A DNA stretch of 40,988 nucleotides. It comes from Planctomycetota bacterium (GTDB lineage Bacteria > Planctomycetota > PUPC01 > DSUN01). A program made the translations under genes and the position numbers. The DNA is taken from contig VGYV01000003.1 of the NCBI GenBank assembly GCA_016872855.1, positions 1 to 40,988 on the forward strand. The letters are read 5' to 3'. The notes beneath the pieces are model-generated. The model saw only the letters and a list, made by a program, of their open reading frames with translations. It searched no databases and was not told the DNA's origin. Shown here piece after piece: positions 10,881 to 19,657 of this stretch; position 1 is the first letter of the stretch; each line of letters opens with the position of its first letter.

Positions 10881-12796
10881 GGTGGTGAACCCCTGACCAG
10901 GGTGTGGGCGGGGTGGGCCGCCGCGAGGTCAAGAGTGTACGTCACCGTGCCGTCGGGCGCTTCCGCCTGCCGGGTGAAGCCGAGGTGGTCATAGAGGTCC
11001 TTGACCGGGGTGTTCTTTGGTGTGGGGATGTACTCGCCCACGATGCGCCCGTAGCCCAGGTCGCGCGCCCGCGCGAGCAATTCGTTGAAGAAGAAGCCCT
11101 CGACCGTGCGGCCTATGACGCGGCAGCTCATGAGCCAGGTGTCCACGCGCAGCGTTGGGACTTCTTCGTATCGTCCTCGTCCCTCCTCCTCGTCCTCGAT
11201 TCTTCCTGGCTTGGCCGCTGCGTCGCAGGCGCCGAGAGTCGAGGACGAGGACGACGACGAGGACGAGGACGAGGACGATTGGGGAAGAGCGATCAGGACA
11301 GAGACGAGGCCGTGGTCGCCGAAACGGTCGGCCACGCGGAGTGTGAGTGCGATGGCGCCGGGGAGGGCGGCCAGGCGGCGAATCTCTTCGGGCGAGTGGC
11401 GGCGCGTGGTGAGATTGAACTGGTTGGTCTTGGCCACAAGCTGGGCGCAACGGGCGAGGCTCGCCTCGTCAATCGTGCCGACCTGGGCGCGCATGTCGAG
11501 CGAGCGGAGATAGTCGTCGGTCGAGGCGAACGCCTGCTTGGCCTCGCGGCGCTTCCGTTCCTGCTGGTACTGGCGCCCCCGCTCGGCATCCTCCTGGGTC
11601 AGGGCGACGGCCTCGAACCACAGGCCGGCCTGGAGCGCCCGCACGTATTCGGCGGGGTCGAGGGGGACCTCGACGACCTCGACCTCGGGCAGGGCCTGGC
11701 GTATCTGCTCCCGTTCGGCCGGATCGTCGTCGAAGAAGACGAAGCTATCGAGGCCGAGGCCAAGCGTATCCGCGATGCGGCGGAGCATGGCGGGCTTGGG
11801 TTCCCAGCCGGCCTCGAAGGCCGCGAAGTCGTCGAGCTTGAGCACCATGTCGGGGTTGGAGCGGAACGGCTCGCGGGCGTCGTCGGGGTTGTTCTTGGAG
11901 GCGACGGCGAGGAGGATGCCGCGCTGGGCGAGGCGTTTCACGTGGAACTGGAACGCGCGATGGGCCTCGCCCTCGGGGCTGTCGCCGAGCGCGACCCCGA
12001 GTGGCCCGGCCTCGCCCACGATGCCGCCCCAGAGCATGTTGTCGAGGTCGAGGACGAAGACCTTCTTCGGCCCGGTGTGGAGGGCGCGGAGGGCGGCCCA
12101 GAGGTGTTCGGCCAGGAGGCAGGCCCCGGCGTCGCTGAACGGCTGCTTCGTCCAGTGGTAGCGGCGCGGGTCGTAGAAGCGCTCGCGGCCCATCGTGCCC
12201 GAGACTTGCTCGAGGTCCACAAAGAACGCCCCTGCGGGCAGGTGTTGCCGGAGGGCGTCGTTGGCCTGGCGGATGAGGGCGACGTCGCCACCGAGGTGGT
12301 GGCCGAGGGGGCCGGGCGTGACCCAGTCGTAGCCGACCTGGACGATGCGCGCGCCGAAGCGCTCCGCCGCGAGCACCCAGGCGCTCTGCCAGAAGGGCAA
12401 TTCGTCGCTGCCGCCGAGCAGCCGCTGGTTCCAGGGCAGGAAGACGACGGCCTGTGGGCGGGGCGTCTCTGCCCCGCGCATGGCGGGGGCCATGGCGAGG
12501 TCCTGAAGGATGCTGTCGTAGCCGCCCTCGGCCACCTGGATGAGTGTCCCATGCCGCCAGGCGACAGCGGTTAGCGCGGGCGCGAGCCACGAGGTGGTGC
12601 ACTGGCCGAGGAGGAAGACGCGGAGGGCGGGCGCAATCCCTTCCGCCAGCTTGGCAATGAGGCTGCCGGCCCGCTCCACCTGGTCGGGCGCGAGCTGGCC
12701 GCGGCGCAGGGCCTCGCGGAGGAGGGCCAGCGCCTCATCGGCCTTGCCCTCCTTACGGAGCCGCCGCGCCTCTTTCAGCACGCTGTCTTCCGTCAT
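10850..12796 (-). CDS. fkbH: FkbH-like HAD-IIIC phosphatase/glyceryl transferase
   Basis: KVFVLDLDNMLWGGIVGE, SKNNPDDA, FFDDDPAEREQI, DTWLMSCRVIGRTVE motifs; ATG at 12796 (MTEDSVLKEA). Confidence 0.9.
   Translation of the reverse strand: MTEDSVLKEARRLRKEGKADEALALLREALRRGQLAPDQVERAGSLIAKLAEGIAPALRVFLLGQCTTSWLAPALTAVAWRHGTLIQVAEGGYDSILQDLAMAPAMRGAETPRPQAVVFLPWNQRLLGGSDELPFWQSAWVLAAERFGARIVQVGYDWVTPGPLGHHLGGDVALIRQANDALRQHLPAGAFFVDLEQVSGTMGRERFYDPRRYHWTKQPFSDAGACLLAEHLWAALRALHTGPKKVFVLDLDNMLWGGIVGEAGPLGVALGDSPEGEAHRAFQFHVKRLAQRGILLAVASKNNPDDAREPFRSNPDMVLKLDDFAAFEAGWEPKPAMLRRIADTLGLGLDSFVFFDDDPAEREQIRQALPEVEVVEVPLDPAEYVRALQAGLWFEAVALTQEDAERGRQYQQERKRREAKQAFASTDDYLRSLDMRAQVGTIDEASLARCAQLVAKTNQFNLTTRRHSPEEIRRLAALPGAIALTLRVADRFGDHGLVSVLIALPQSSSSSSSSSSSSSTLGACDAAAKPGRIEDEEEGRGRYEEVPTLRVDTWLMSCRVIGRTVEGFFFNELLARARDLGYGRIVGEYIPTPKNTPVKDLYDHLGFTRQAEAPDGTVTYTLDLAAAHPAHTLVRGSPPQPLSLPGRG
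11167..11280. repeat. Simple-word inverted repeat (TCGTCC/GGACGA arms) inside fkbH encoding poly-Ser and an Asp/Glu/Arg stretch
   Basis: CGTATCGTCCTCGTCCCTCCTCCTCGTCCTCGAT ... GAGTCGAGGACGAGGACGACGACGAGGACGAGGACGAGGACGA. Confidence 0.9.
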
Positions 12797-12814
12797 CTGC
12801 CCTCCGTGGCCGGC

Positions 12815-12875
12815 GTTCGTAGTGCGGCCTTCAGGCCGTATCCGGCGCATACGGGCTGAAGCCCGCACTCCGAAC
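12815..12875. repeat. Inverted repeat GTTCGTAGTGCGGCCTTCAGGCCGTA / TACGGGCTGAAGCCCGCACTCCGAAC
   Basis: Direct reading; same family as 5903 and 27066 elements. Confidence 0.85.
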
Positions 12876-12887
12876 TTGTTCCTTCTC

Positions 12888-13286
12888 TCAGGCGCTCCTG
12901 GGCACGCGCTCGACCAGTTCCACGATCACGCCGCGGGTGTAGACGGGGGGGACGAAGTTGATGCGGAGCTCGCCCGCCTCGACGGCGGCCCCTTCGAGCA
13001 GCTCGACCCCCGCCGCCCGCAGCTCGCGGCTGCGGGCCGCAAGGTCGTCCACCTCGATGGCGATGTGATGCAGGCCGCCGAGCCCCTTGCTGAACCCCGC
13101 GAGCTTGCCGCCGCGAGGGATGATGAACTCGATGCCGGCGCCGGAGCCTTGGGTGAAGACGCATTCGGCCTCATATTCGGGCACGAACTGGCGGTGGCCC
13201 TCCCCAAGACCCAGGACGGAGAGGAGGAGGGCGAGCTGCGCCTCGTCCCGCACGATGATCCCGACATGGTGAAGCCTGGCGTTGCC
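12888..13286 (-). CDS. VOC/glyoxalase family protein
   Basis: MGNARLHHVGIIVRDEAQLALLLSVLGL...GLHHIAIEVDDLAARSREL (methylmalonyl-CoA epimerase-like fold motifs). Confidence 0.85.
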   Translation of the reverse strand, partial: GNARLHHVGIIVRDEAQLALLLSVLGLGEGHRQFVPEYEAECVFTQGSGAGIEFIIPRGGKLAGFSKGLGGLHHIAIEVDDLAARSRELRAAGVELLEGAAVEAGELRINFVPPVYTRGVIVELVERVPRSA

Positions 13287-13299
13287 CATTCGCGTGCTC

Positions 13300-13361
13300 T
13301 TGTGGCGACAAGCGTCCCGCTTGTCGGCCAACCGACCGCAACCGGGACGGTTGCGGCTACG
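13300..13361. repeat. Two adjacent small palindromes (GACAAGCG..CGCTTGTC; CCGCAACCGGGACGGTTGCGG)
   Basis: Direct reading, between VOC and ACP genes. Confidence 0.75.
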
Positions 13362-13593
13362 TCAGGCGGCGTTCGATCAGCGCAGAGAGTTCGCCAACGG
13401 TCTTGAAGCTGCCGACCTCGGAGCTGCGGAACGTGACGCCGAACTCGTTCTCGACGGCCACCACGAGCGACACGTGGCGGAGGGAGTCCCACCCCTCGAT
13501 GTCCTTGGGCGAGGTCGCAGGGGACACCGCCAGCTCGTCGTCCTCGAACACGTCGCGGAAGACGGCGTTCAGCCGCTCAAGGACATCGCTCAC
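13357..13593 (-). CDS. Acyl carrier protein
   Basis: VSDVLERLNAVFRDVF...IEGWDSLRHVSLVVAVENEFGVTF; phosphopantetheine DSL motif; GTG start. Confidence 0.9.
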   Translation of the reverse strand: MSDVLERLNAVFRDVFEDDELAVSPATSPKDIEGWDSLRHVSLVVAVENEFGVTFRSSEVGSFKTVGELSALIERRLT

Positions 13594-13999
13594 GCGCTGG
13601 CTCCTGCTCGCCACGGTCGCCGTCTGACTGGCAAGAAGCCTACCATCGGGGGCGTCACGTGTCAAACGGAGGGGGCACTGCTGGCCGTCAAGGTGTTCAC
13701 CTCGCCCCTCCCGCGAGGGCAGGTGAGCACCTTGCCGCCGTCTCCCCGTCGCGGCGCTGCGCGATACATGTGCCTGTTATTACGAGGCTTATGGTGAGCC
13801 ATCTGTCGCGGAGGCCAGGCCGCTTCAAGTTGTTCACCCCGTGTGTCACGCGCTGAACATCTTGACTATCTCGAGCGCCGCGACGGATGGCAAGGCTCGC
13901 GCCGCGGCGGCGCCGGGGTCAGGTTGCGGAGGGGCGGGGTGTGGATTATACTTTGTCTGCCGTTGCGCCCCCCGCCCCAAGCGGCCACATGAGGTGCTC

Positions 14000-15256
14000 A
14001 TGCGCGTCCTGGTCTTGGCGAGCCTCTATCCCCACGCGCAGAACGAGACTCTGGGCCTCTCGACGCATCGCCGCACGGTGGAGCTGGCGAAGCTGTGCCC
14101 CGTGAAGGTCGTGGCCCTCACGGGGTGCCCCGACCTGCCCGAGCGGGAGGTGTACGGGGGCGTGGAGGTGCTGCGGCCCCGCTGGCGGCGGGTGCCGAAG
14201 CTGGGGGTGTTCCTCGACGGCTATCGCTATGCGGCACGCGTTGCCCGGGTCGTGGGCGCCAGGTCGCGGGGCAGGGACGCCCCGCCTACAGTATCACGGG
14301 ACGGGGACGTCCCGCCTACAACGGGCATTGACTTCGACGTGATTGACGCCCATTGGCTCTACCCCGACGCCTTCGCGGCCGTGCGGCTGGGGCGGCGGCT
14401 CGGCAAGCCCGTGGTGGTGACGGGGCGGGGGAGCGACGTGGATGAGTTCCTCCTCCGCTGGCCGGTGCGGGTTTTCGCCCGCGCGGCGCTGCGCGGGGCG
14501 GAGCAGCTCGTGGCCCTCACGCGCCGCCACAAGGAGAGGATGGCCGCGGCGGGCGCGGCGGCGGAACGCATCGCGGTCATCCCCAATGGCGTGGACACCT
14601 CGCTCTTTTGCCCGGGCGACCGTGCCGAGGCGCGGCGGGCGCTTGGCCTGCCGCCCGACGGTGTGGTGCTCCTCTCGGCTGGCAGCATCGTCCACGACAA
14701 GGGCTACCACCACCTCATCGCGGGCTCTGCCCGCCTCGCACAGGCTGGAAGCCTGTGCCACCGCCAGCGTGAGGAGGGTGGCACAGGCATCTTGCCTGTG
14801 GCGGCCGGGCGGCTGTTCATTGCGGGGCCGGGGGATTACCGTGGGGCGCTGGAGCGGCTTGCCCGTGAGTGCGGCGTGGCGGAGCGGGTGTCGTTCTTGG
14901 GCCGCGTGGCGCAGACGCAGATGCCGCTATGGTATCGCGCGGCGGACCTCTTCTGCTTCGGGAGCTATCACGAGGGCTGCCCGAACGCCATCCTGGAGGC
15001 CCTGGCGTGCGGCACGCCAGTCGTCTCGACCGACGTCGGCGGCATCCCCGATCTCGTCGAGGAAGGGCGCTCGGGCGTCCTCTTCAAGCCGCGTTCCGAC
15101 GAGGCATTCGCTGCCGCCCTACGCACCGCGCTCGCGCGGCCCTGGGACCGGGCCGAGATTGCCGCCCTGGGCGCCCGACGCTCCTGGGCGCACGTGGCCG
15201 CCGAATACCTTGCTCTGTTCAAGCAGGTGTTGGCGCGGCAATCTGGGAGGGGATGA
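14000..15256 (+). CDS. Glycosyltransferase family 4
   Basis: MRVLVLASLYPHAQNE..., VIPNGVDTSLF, GSYHEGCPNAILEALACGTPVVSTDVGGIPDLV. Confidence 0.92.
   Translation: MRVLVLASLYPHAQNETLGLSTHRRTVELAKLCPVKVVALTGCPDLPEREVYGGVEVLRPRWRRVPKLGVFLDGYRYAARVARVVGARSRGRDAPPTVSRDGDVPPTTGIDFDVIDAHWLYPDAFAAVRLGRRLGKPVVVTGRGSDVDEFLLRWPVRVFARAALRGAEQLVALTRRHKERMAAAGAAAERIAVIPNGVDTSLFCPGDRAEARRALGLPPDGVVLLSAGSIVHDKGYHHLIAGSARLAQAGSLCHRQREEGGTGILPVAAGRLFIAGPGDYRGALERLARECGVAERVSFLGRVAQTQMPLWYRAADLFCFGSYHEGCPNAILEALACGTPVVSTDVGGIPDLVEEGRSGVLFKPRSDEAFAAALRTALARPWDRAEIAALGARRSWAHVAAEYLALFKQVLARQSGRG
14258..14322. repeat. In-frame insertion of two GGGACG(C/T)CCCGCCTACA modules in the GT4 gene
   Basis: Encodes RSRGRDAPPTVSRDGDVPPT between ARVVGA and FDVIDAHW. 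Confidence 0.8.
14737..14805. repeat. In-frame inverted repeat GCACAGGCTGGAAGCCTGTGCCACC / GGTGGCACAGGCATCTTGCCTGTGG in GT4
   Basis: Encodes LAQAGSLCHRQREEGGTGILPVAAG. Confidence 0.85.
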
Positions 15257-15338
15257 TTGGATGAATGGATGACTGGATGGGTGACCGAGAAGCCTAGTCT
15301 CCTCTCATTCATCCATTCATCCACCCATCCATTCACCC
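15251..15338. repeat. Octad-word inverted repeat (GGATGNNT)4 - loop - (ANNCATCC)4, copy 1
   Basis: GGATGATT GGATGAAT GGATGACT GGATGGGT ... ATTCATCC ATTCATCC ACCCATCC ATTCACCC; TGA stop of GT4 lies in word 1. Confidence 0.95.
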
Positions 15339-15375
15339 CCGCCCGGGGTCACAAGCTGGGCTGAGGAAGATAGGC

Positions 15376-16416
15376 GTGGGGAAGACCGTGCTGCTCCTGA
15401 CCGTTGACACCGAGTCGTCCATGGCCGGCGTGCGCCCGCTGCCGCCCGAGGCGATGGTGTGGGGGCGGGTGGGCGGCGGCACGTGGGGCATCGAGCGGCT
15501 GATGGACGCCTTCGACGCCCGTGGCTTCAAGGCGACATTCTTCGTGAGCACGCTGGAGGAACTGCACCACGGCGAAGAACACGTGAAACGCATCTGCTCG
15601 GCCATCCTGGGCCGCGGCCACGACGCACAGCTCCACCTCCACCCCAACTGGTGGAAGGGCGATTTCGCCCGCAAGCACCTCACCGACTACTCGCTTGACG
15701 AACAGACCGGGCTTGTTCGCCTCGCCACAGAGGCATATCGCCGCGCCTGCGGCACCGAGCCCATCGCCCATCGCGCGGGGGGGTTGCTCGTGAATGCCGA
15801 TACGTTCCGCGCCCTTTCATGGAACAGCATCCGCGTGGACGCCTCGGTCGCCATCGGCCATATTCCCTACGACCTCGGTGAGGGGGTGGAGCCACCCAAC
15901 GTCCCCCGCCGCCTCGGGCCGATCGTCGAGGTGCCTGTCACCACGTTCGCCCAGGTGCGCCTTGGCCCCTGGGCGCCCCGGCGGCACTTCGACCTCAATG
16001 CCGATTCGCTTTCGGAGCTGGAGTGGGTGGTGGACCGCGCGGCGGAGCAAGGCGCGGCAGCGGTGTGCCTGCTGATGCACAGCTTTTCGCTCATTCGCCG
16101 GGACCGAGAAGGAACTGACTTCTGGCCGGCGGAGGCCGAATGCCGCAAACTTGAGCGATTTCTCGACTATATTGCGGCTCGCGGCGACGTGGAGGCCGTG
16201 ACCTTTCGGGAGCTTGCCCGCCGCGTCGAGGCCGAGCCATCGCTCCTCGATGGGCCGGAGTTCGATGCGACGGCAGGCATCTTCCGCACGTGGCGGCGGA
16301 GCTGCGAGCGCTTCGGCGCGGGCTGGAAGAGCAAGGCATTCGCCGTGGGCCTCCCCCTCGGGCTGGCGGCCCTCGCGGCGCTGGCGATAGGAGCGCTCTG
16401 GTGGCTGATGTCCTGA
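15376..16416 (+). CDS. Polysaccharide deacetylase-like protein
   Basis: TVLLLTVDTESS, GFKATFFVSTLEE, GHDAQLHLHPNWW. Confidence 0.85.
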   Translation: MGKTVLLLTVDTESSMAGVRPLPPEAMVWGRVGGGTWGIERLMDAFDARGFKATFFVSTLEELHHGEEHVKRICSAILGRGHDAQLHLHPNWWKGDFARKHLTDYSLDEQTGLVRLATEAYRRACGTEPIAHRAGGLLVNADTFRALSWNSIRVDASVAIGHIPYDLGEGVEPPNVPRRLGPIVEVPVTTFAQVRLGPWAPRRHFDLNADSLSELEWVVDRAAEQGAAAVCLLMHSFSLIRRDREGTDFWPAEAECRKLERFLDYIAARGDVEAVTFRELARRVEAEPSLLDGPEFDATAGIFRTWRRSCERFGAGWKSKAFAVGLPLGLAALAALAIGALWWLMS

Positions 16417-17519
16417 AGCTCGCCGCGCGGCAGGCCGCGGCCTCCCTGGCGATGCGTTCCCGCCTCTGGCCGATGGTGCCGAAGGGCCGGGCTATCGTCC
16501 TCCGCTATCACCGCATTAGCGCCGAGCCGCGAGCCGCGAGCCACGAGCCACGAGCCTCTCTTCTCCAAGCTCGAAGCTCGAAGCTCGTGGCTCGAAGCTC
16601 CTCTCTCCCCTTGTCGCTGCCCGCCGAGGAGTTCGACGCCCAGCTAGCCTTCCTCGCCTCCCATTGCCAGGTGGTCAGCGCGGCGGAGATCGCGCAGGCG
16701 GCCGCCGAGGGGCATGATCTGCCTCCCGACGCCGTTGCCATCACGTTCGACGACGGCTACGAGGACAACGCCTCGGTCGCCCTCCCGCTCCTCCAGCGCC
16801 ACGGCCTGCGAGCAACCTTCTTCATCGCCGCCGGCTGGATCGGGACGAAGAACGTCCTCTGGTGGGACCGGCTGCACGACTACATTCGCCAGGCGGCCGA
16901 GCTGGGGGCTCAGCCGGTGGACTACCAGGGCCTCCCCAAGCCGCTCATCGCCGCACTCGATGCCGCCGACCTGCGGAGCCCGGGAGGCGCGGCGCAGCTC
17001 GAACGCGCCCTCGTCACCATCCTGGGCAGCATGCCAGTCCCCCCCGAGGAGACCGAGCACCTCGTCGAGAGCGTCGCCGCCGCCTTGGGCGCCGACATGG
17101 CCGACCCCGAGCCCTATCGCCCAATGTCCTGGGACCAGGTGCGCGAGCTGCACAAGGCGGGCATGGAGATCGGCTCCCACACCGTGTCCCACGCACGCCT
17201 GGCCCATGTCCCCGCGGAGAGGGCCTACGAGCAGCTCGAGCAGTCCAAGCAGGCCATCCAGCGGGAGCTTGGCGCCCCCGTGTCGCTCCTGGCCTACCCT
17301 GCGGGCAGCCACAACCAGGATGTGGTTGACCTCGCGGTGGAGGCGGGCTACCGGGCGGCCTTCACCACGGAGAGCGGCCCGGTCGCCCCCGGCGACGACC
17401 CGTTCCGCCTCCGCCGCATCGGCGTCGGCGCAGGAGCCTACCGCGGCGCCTTCTGCGGCTTCTCGCCATCGGTGTTTGGCCTTCAGCTTGGGCGCCTCGC
17501 GCGCAAGCGTGGGGGATGA
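16401..17519 (+). CDS. Polysaccharide deacetylase
   Basis: [61 protein letters not shown] start overlapping upstream CDS. Confidence 0.92.
   Translation: MADVLKLAARQAAASLAMRSRLWPMVPKGRAIVLRYHRISAEPRAASHEPRASLLQARSSKLVARSSSLPLSLPAEEFDAQLAFLASHCQVVSAAEIAQAAAEGHDLPPDAVAITFDDGYEDNASVALPLLQRHGLRATFFIAAGWIGTKNVLWWDRLHDYIRQAAELGAQPVDYQGLPKPLIAALDAADLRSPGGAAQLERALVTILGSMPVPPEETEHLVESVAAALGADMADPEPYRPMSWDQVRELHKAGMEIGSHTVSHARLAHVPAERAYEQLEQSKQAIQRELGAPVSLLAYPAGSHNQDVVDLAVEAGYRAAFTTESGPVAPGDDPFRLRRIGVGAGAYRGAFCGFSPSVFGLQLGRLARKRGG
16524..16600. repeat. Heptad-word inverted repeat inside the deacetylase: (GAGCCRC)4 ... (GCTCGNN)4
   Basis: Period 7 in both arms; encodes EPRAASHEPRASLLQARSSKLVARSSS. Confidence 0.9.
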
Positions 17520-17598
17520 CTGGATGATTGGATGGGTGGATGAATGCCAGAACGGGCCGGCCCTGCATCCATCCATTCATCCACTCATCCTTTCATCC
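17514..17598. repeat. Octad-word inverted repeat (GGATGNNT)4 / (NNNCATCC)4, copy 2
   Basis: GGATGACT GGATGATT GGATGGGT GGATGAAT ... ATCCATCC ATTCATCC ACTCATCC TTTCATCC; stop TGA at 17517 inside word 1. Confidence 0.95.
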
Positions 17599-17630
17599 TC
17601 CTGTCCCGTGTCACCAAGCTCTAAGCTGGG

Positions 17631-18662
17631 GTGCCGTTCTTGCCTAGAGTCAGCGTCGTAATCCCCGCCTTCAACGCCGAGCGGTATCTCCGCGTAACGC
17701 TGGAGTCCGTCCTGGCCCAAACGTATCGGGACTTCGAGGTTGTGGTGGTGGATGACGGGTCGAGCGATGGGACGGCGGAGCTGGCGGCTGGCTTCGGCGA
17801 GCCCGTGCGTGTCATCCGCCAGGCCAACGCCGGGCCGTCCGCCGCCCGCAACCACGGCATCCGAGAGGCACGCGGCGACCTCGTCGCTTTCATTGACTCC
17901 GACGACCTGTGGCTGCCGGAGAAGCTGGCCGAGCAGGTGCCACTGTTTGAGGAGGAAAAGGGGACAGGCTCCTTTTTCGCTCGGGAAAAAGGTGCCTGTC
18001 CCCTTTTCCGAGTGGGCCTGGCCTACTGCCACGCCGAGCGAATGGACGCGGATGGGCGGCCGCTGCCGACGGCCCAGGCGCCGAAGCCGGTCGGGCATGT
18101 CTTCAGGGACTTCCTGCTTCGGAACCACTGTCCGACCTCGGCTGCGGTGATCCGCCGCGAGTGCTTCGAGCAGTGCGGCTACCTGCCCGAGGACATGGTG
18201 TGGGCCGAGGACTGGCACCTGTGGCTGCGCATCGCCCGACGTTACGACTTCGCCGCCGTCCCGCGCGTCCTCGTGCGCCATCGCGTCCATCCCGGAGCGC
18301 TCACGAAGCACATCGAGAAAGCCTACTTGGGCGCACGCCGCGTGCTCGAGACCGCGCTGGAGCCACGCGACCCGCCGGAGCTGCGCGCCTTGCGGCGAAG
18401 CGGCCTCCACCGCCTCGACCGCAACCAGGCGCTCAACCTGTTGGCCCTGGGCGAGACGCGTGCGGCCTGCCGCTGCTTCCGCCGGGCCATCGGCAACGGG
18501 CCAGGCGACCCCCACGCCTGGGCGGGACACCTGTTGGCGCTCTTGCCGGGCTTTGCGCGGCGGCCCCTGATGCGCGCCTGGAAGCGCCGCGTGCCCTGGG
18601 TGCCCTGGGCCGCCGACGGCCGGGCCGAAGCCCGAAGGTGGATGGATGGTGCAGGCGACTAA
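17631..18662 (+). CDS. Glycosyltransferase family 2
   Basis: [42 protein letters not shown]. Confidence 0.93.
   Translation: MPFLPRVSVVIPAFNAERYLRVTLESVLAQTYRDFEVVVVDDGSSDGTAELAAGFGEPVRVIRQANAGPSAARNHGIREARGDLVAFIDSDDLWLPEKLAEQVPLFEEEKGTGSFFAREKGACPLFRVGLAYCHAERMDADGRPLPTAQAPKPVGHVFRDFLLRNHCPTSAAVIRRECFEQCGYLPEDMVWAEDWHLWLRIARRYDFAAVPRVLVRHRVHPGALTKHIEKAYLGARRVLETALEPRDPPELRALRRSGLHRLDRNQALNLLALGETRAACRCFRRAIGNGPGDPHAWAGHLLALLPGFARRPLMRAWKRRVPWVPWAADGRAEARRWMDGAGD
17953..18008. repeat. In-frame inverted repeat GGAAAAGGGGACAGG...CCTGTCCCCTTTTCC in GT2
   Basis: Encodes [19 protein letters not shown]; same family at 29911-29963. Confidence 0.9.
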
Positions 18663-19623
18663 GAACGCCGTGAAGGCCGCCTACAGCGGGGCGCTCTGGC
18701 ACTCCGGAGCGCTCGCCGCGTGGCTGCGGGTGCGCCCCGGCCGCTGCCGGCCGTGGATTCTCAACTACCACCACATCGCCCCCGCCGCGTTCGAGGACCA
18801 CCTCCGCTGCCTCGTCCGCCGCTACCGCATCGTCACCCTCGATGCCTGCGTGGCGGCTCTGGCCAGCGGCGAGCCGCTGCCGCCCAATGCCGTGGCCATC
18901 ACGTTCGACGACGGCTACCAACAGGTCTACACCGAGCTGTTCCCCTTGCTGGCCAAGTATGAGGCCCCAGCGACCGTCTTCGTGCCCACGACGCCCGTGG
19001 ATACGGAACAGCTCCTCTGGTTCAACACAGTGAAGGGTTGGGTCTACAACAAGTACGCCAAGGAAGGGGCCTCTCTGCGGCTCGGCGACCAAGAGTTCCC
19101 ACTGAGCGGGGGTCCCGAAACCGCTTACGTCGCTGTCATGCGGCACCTCAATACCCTGAGCGTCCGTCAGCGCGACGCGGTGCTCGCCACGCGCCTGGAA
19201 GACGAGGGTACGGTGCTGTACAAGTTCCTGGATTGGTACCGCCCGCTCACCTGGGACCAGATGCGCGCGATGCAGGGGCTGGTGACGTTCGGCGGCCACA
19301 CGCGGACGCACCCCTGGCTGAGCCGCCTGTCGCGCGCGGAGGCGGAGGACGAGATTCTCGGCTCGAAGGCCCGCCTCGAGGAGATGCTGGGCACGCCCGT
19401 GCGCCACTTCGCCTATCCCTTCGGCTCGCCCGATTCGTTCACGGAGGAGACGGTCGAGGTCCTCAAGGCGGGCGGATTCGTGAGCGCGGCGACGACCAGT
19501 CGCGGGCCGTGCAGGGCGGGCGTGTCGCCATTCGCCCTGCCGCGCATCCTCTTCGATGGCAGCGTGGGCGGCAAGGCCGTCGCCGCGCGCTTGAGCGGAC
19601 TCTGGCTCTTCGTCTCCACGTGA
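18646..19623 (+). CDS. Polysaccharide deacetylase
   Basis: [51 protein letters not shown]. Confidence 0.92.
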   Translation: MVQATKNAVKAAYSGALWHSGALAAWLRVRPGRCRPWILNYHHIAPAAFEDHLRCLVRRYRIVTLDACVAALASGEPLPPNAVAITFDDGYQQVYTELFPLLAKYEAPATVFVPTTPVDTEQLLWFNTVKGWVYNKYAKEGASLRLGDQEFPLSGGPETAYVAVMRHLNTLSVRQRDAVLATRLEDEGTVLYKFLDWYRPLTWDQMRAMQGLVTFGGHTRTHPWLSRLSRAEAEDEILGSKARLEEMLGTPVRHFAYPFGSPDSFTEETVEVLKAGGFVSAATTSRGPCRAGVSPFALPRILFDGSVGGKAVAARLSGLWLFVST

Positions 19624-19657
19624 GGCAAAGGGCCGGGACAAATGGTACAATGCTAGC

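Noticed and set aside
13866-13999. N-terminal extension of the GT4 ORF (from 13841)
   Set aside because: Extension lacks GT features; ATG at 14000 (MRVLVLASLYPH) gives a standard GT4 N-terminus
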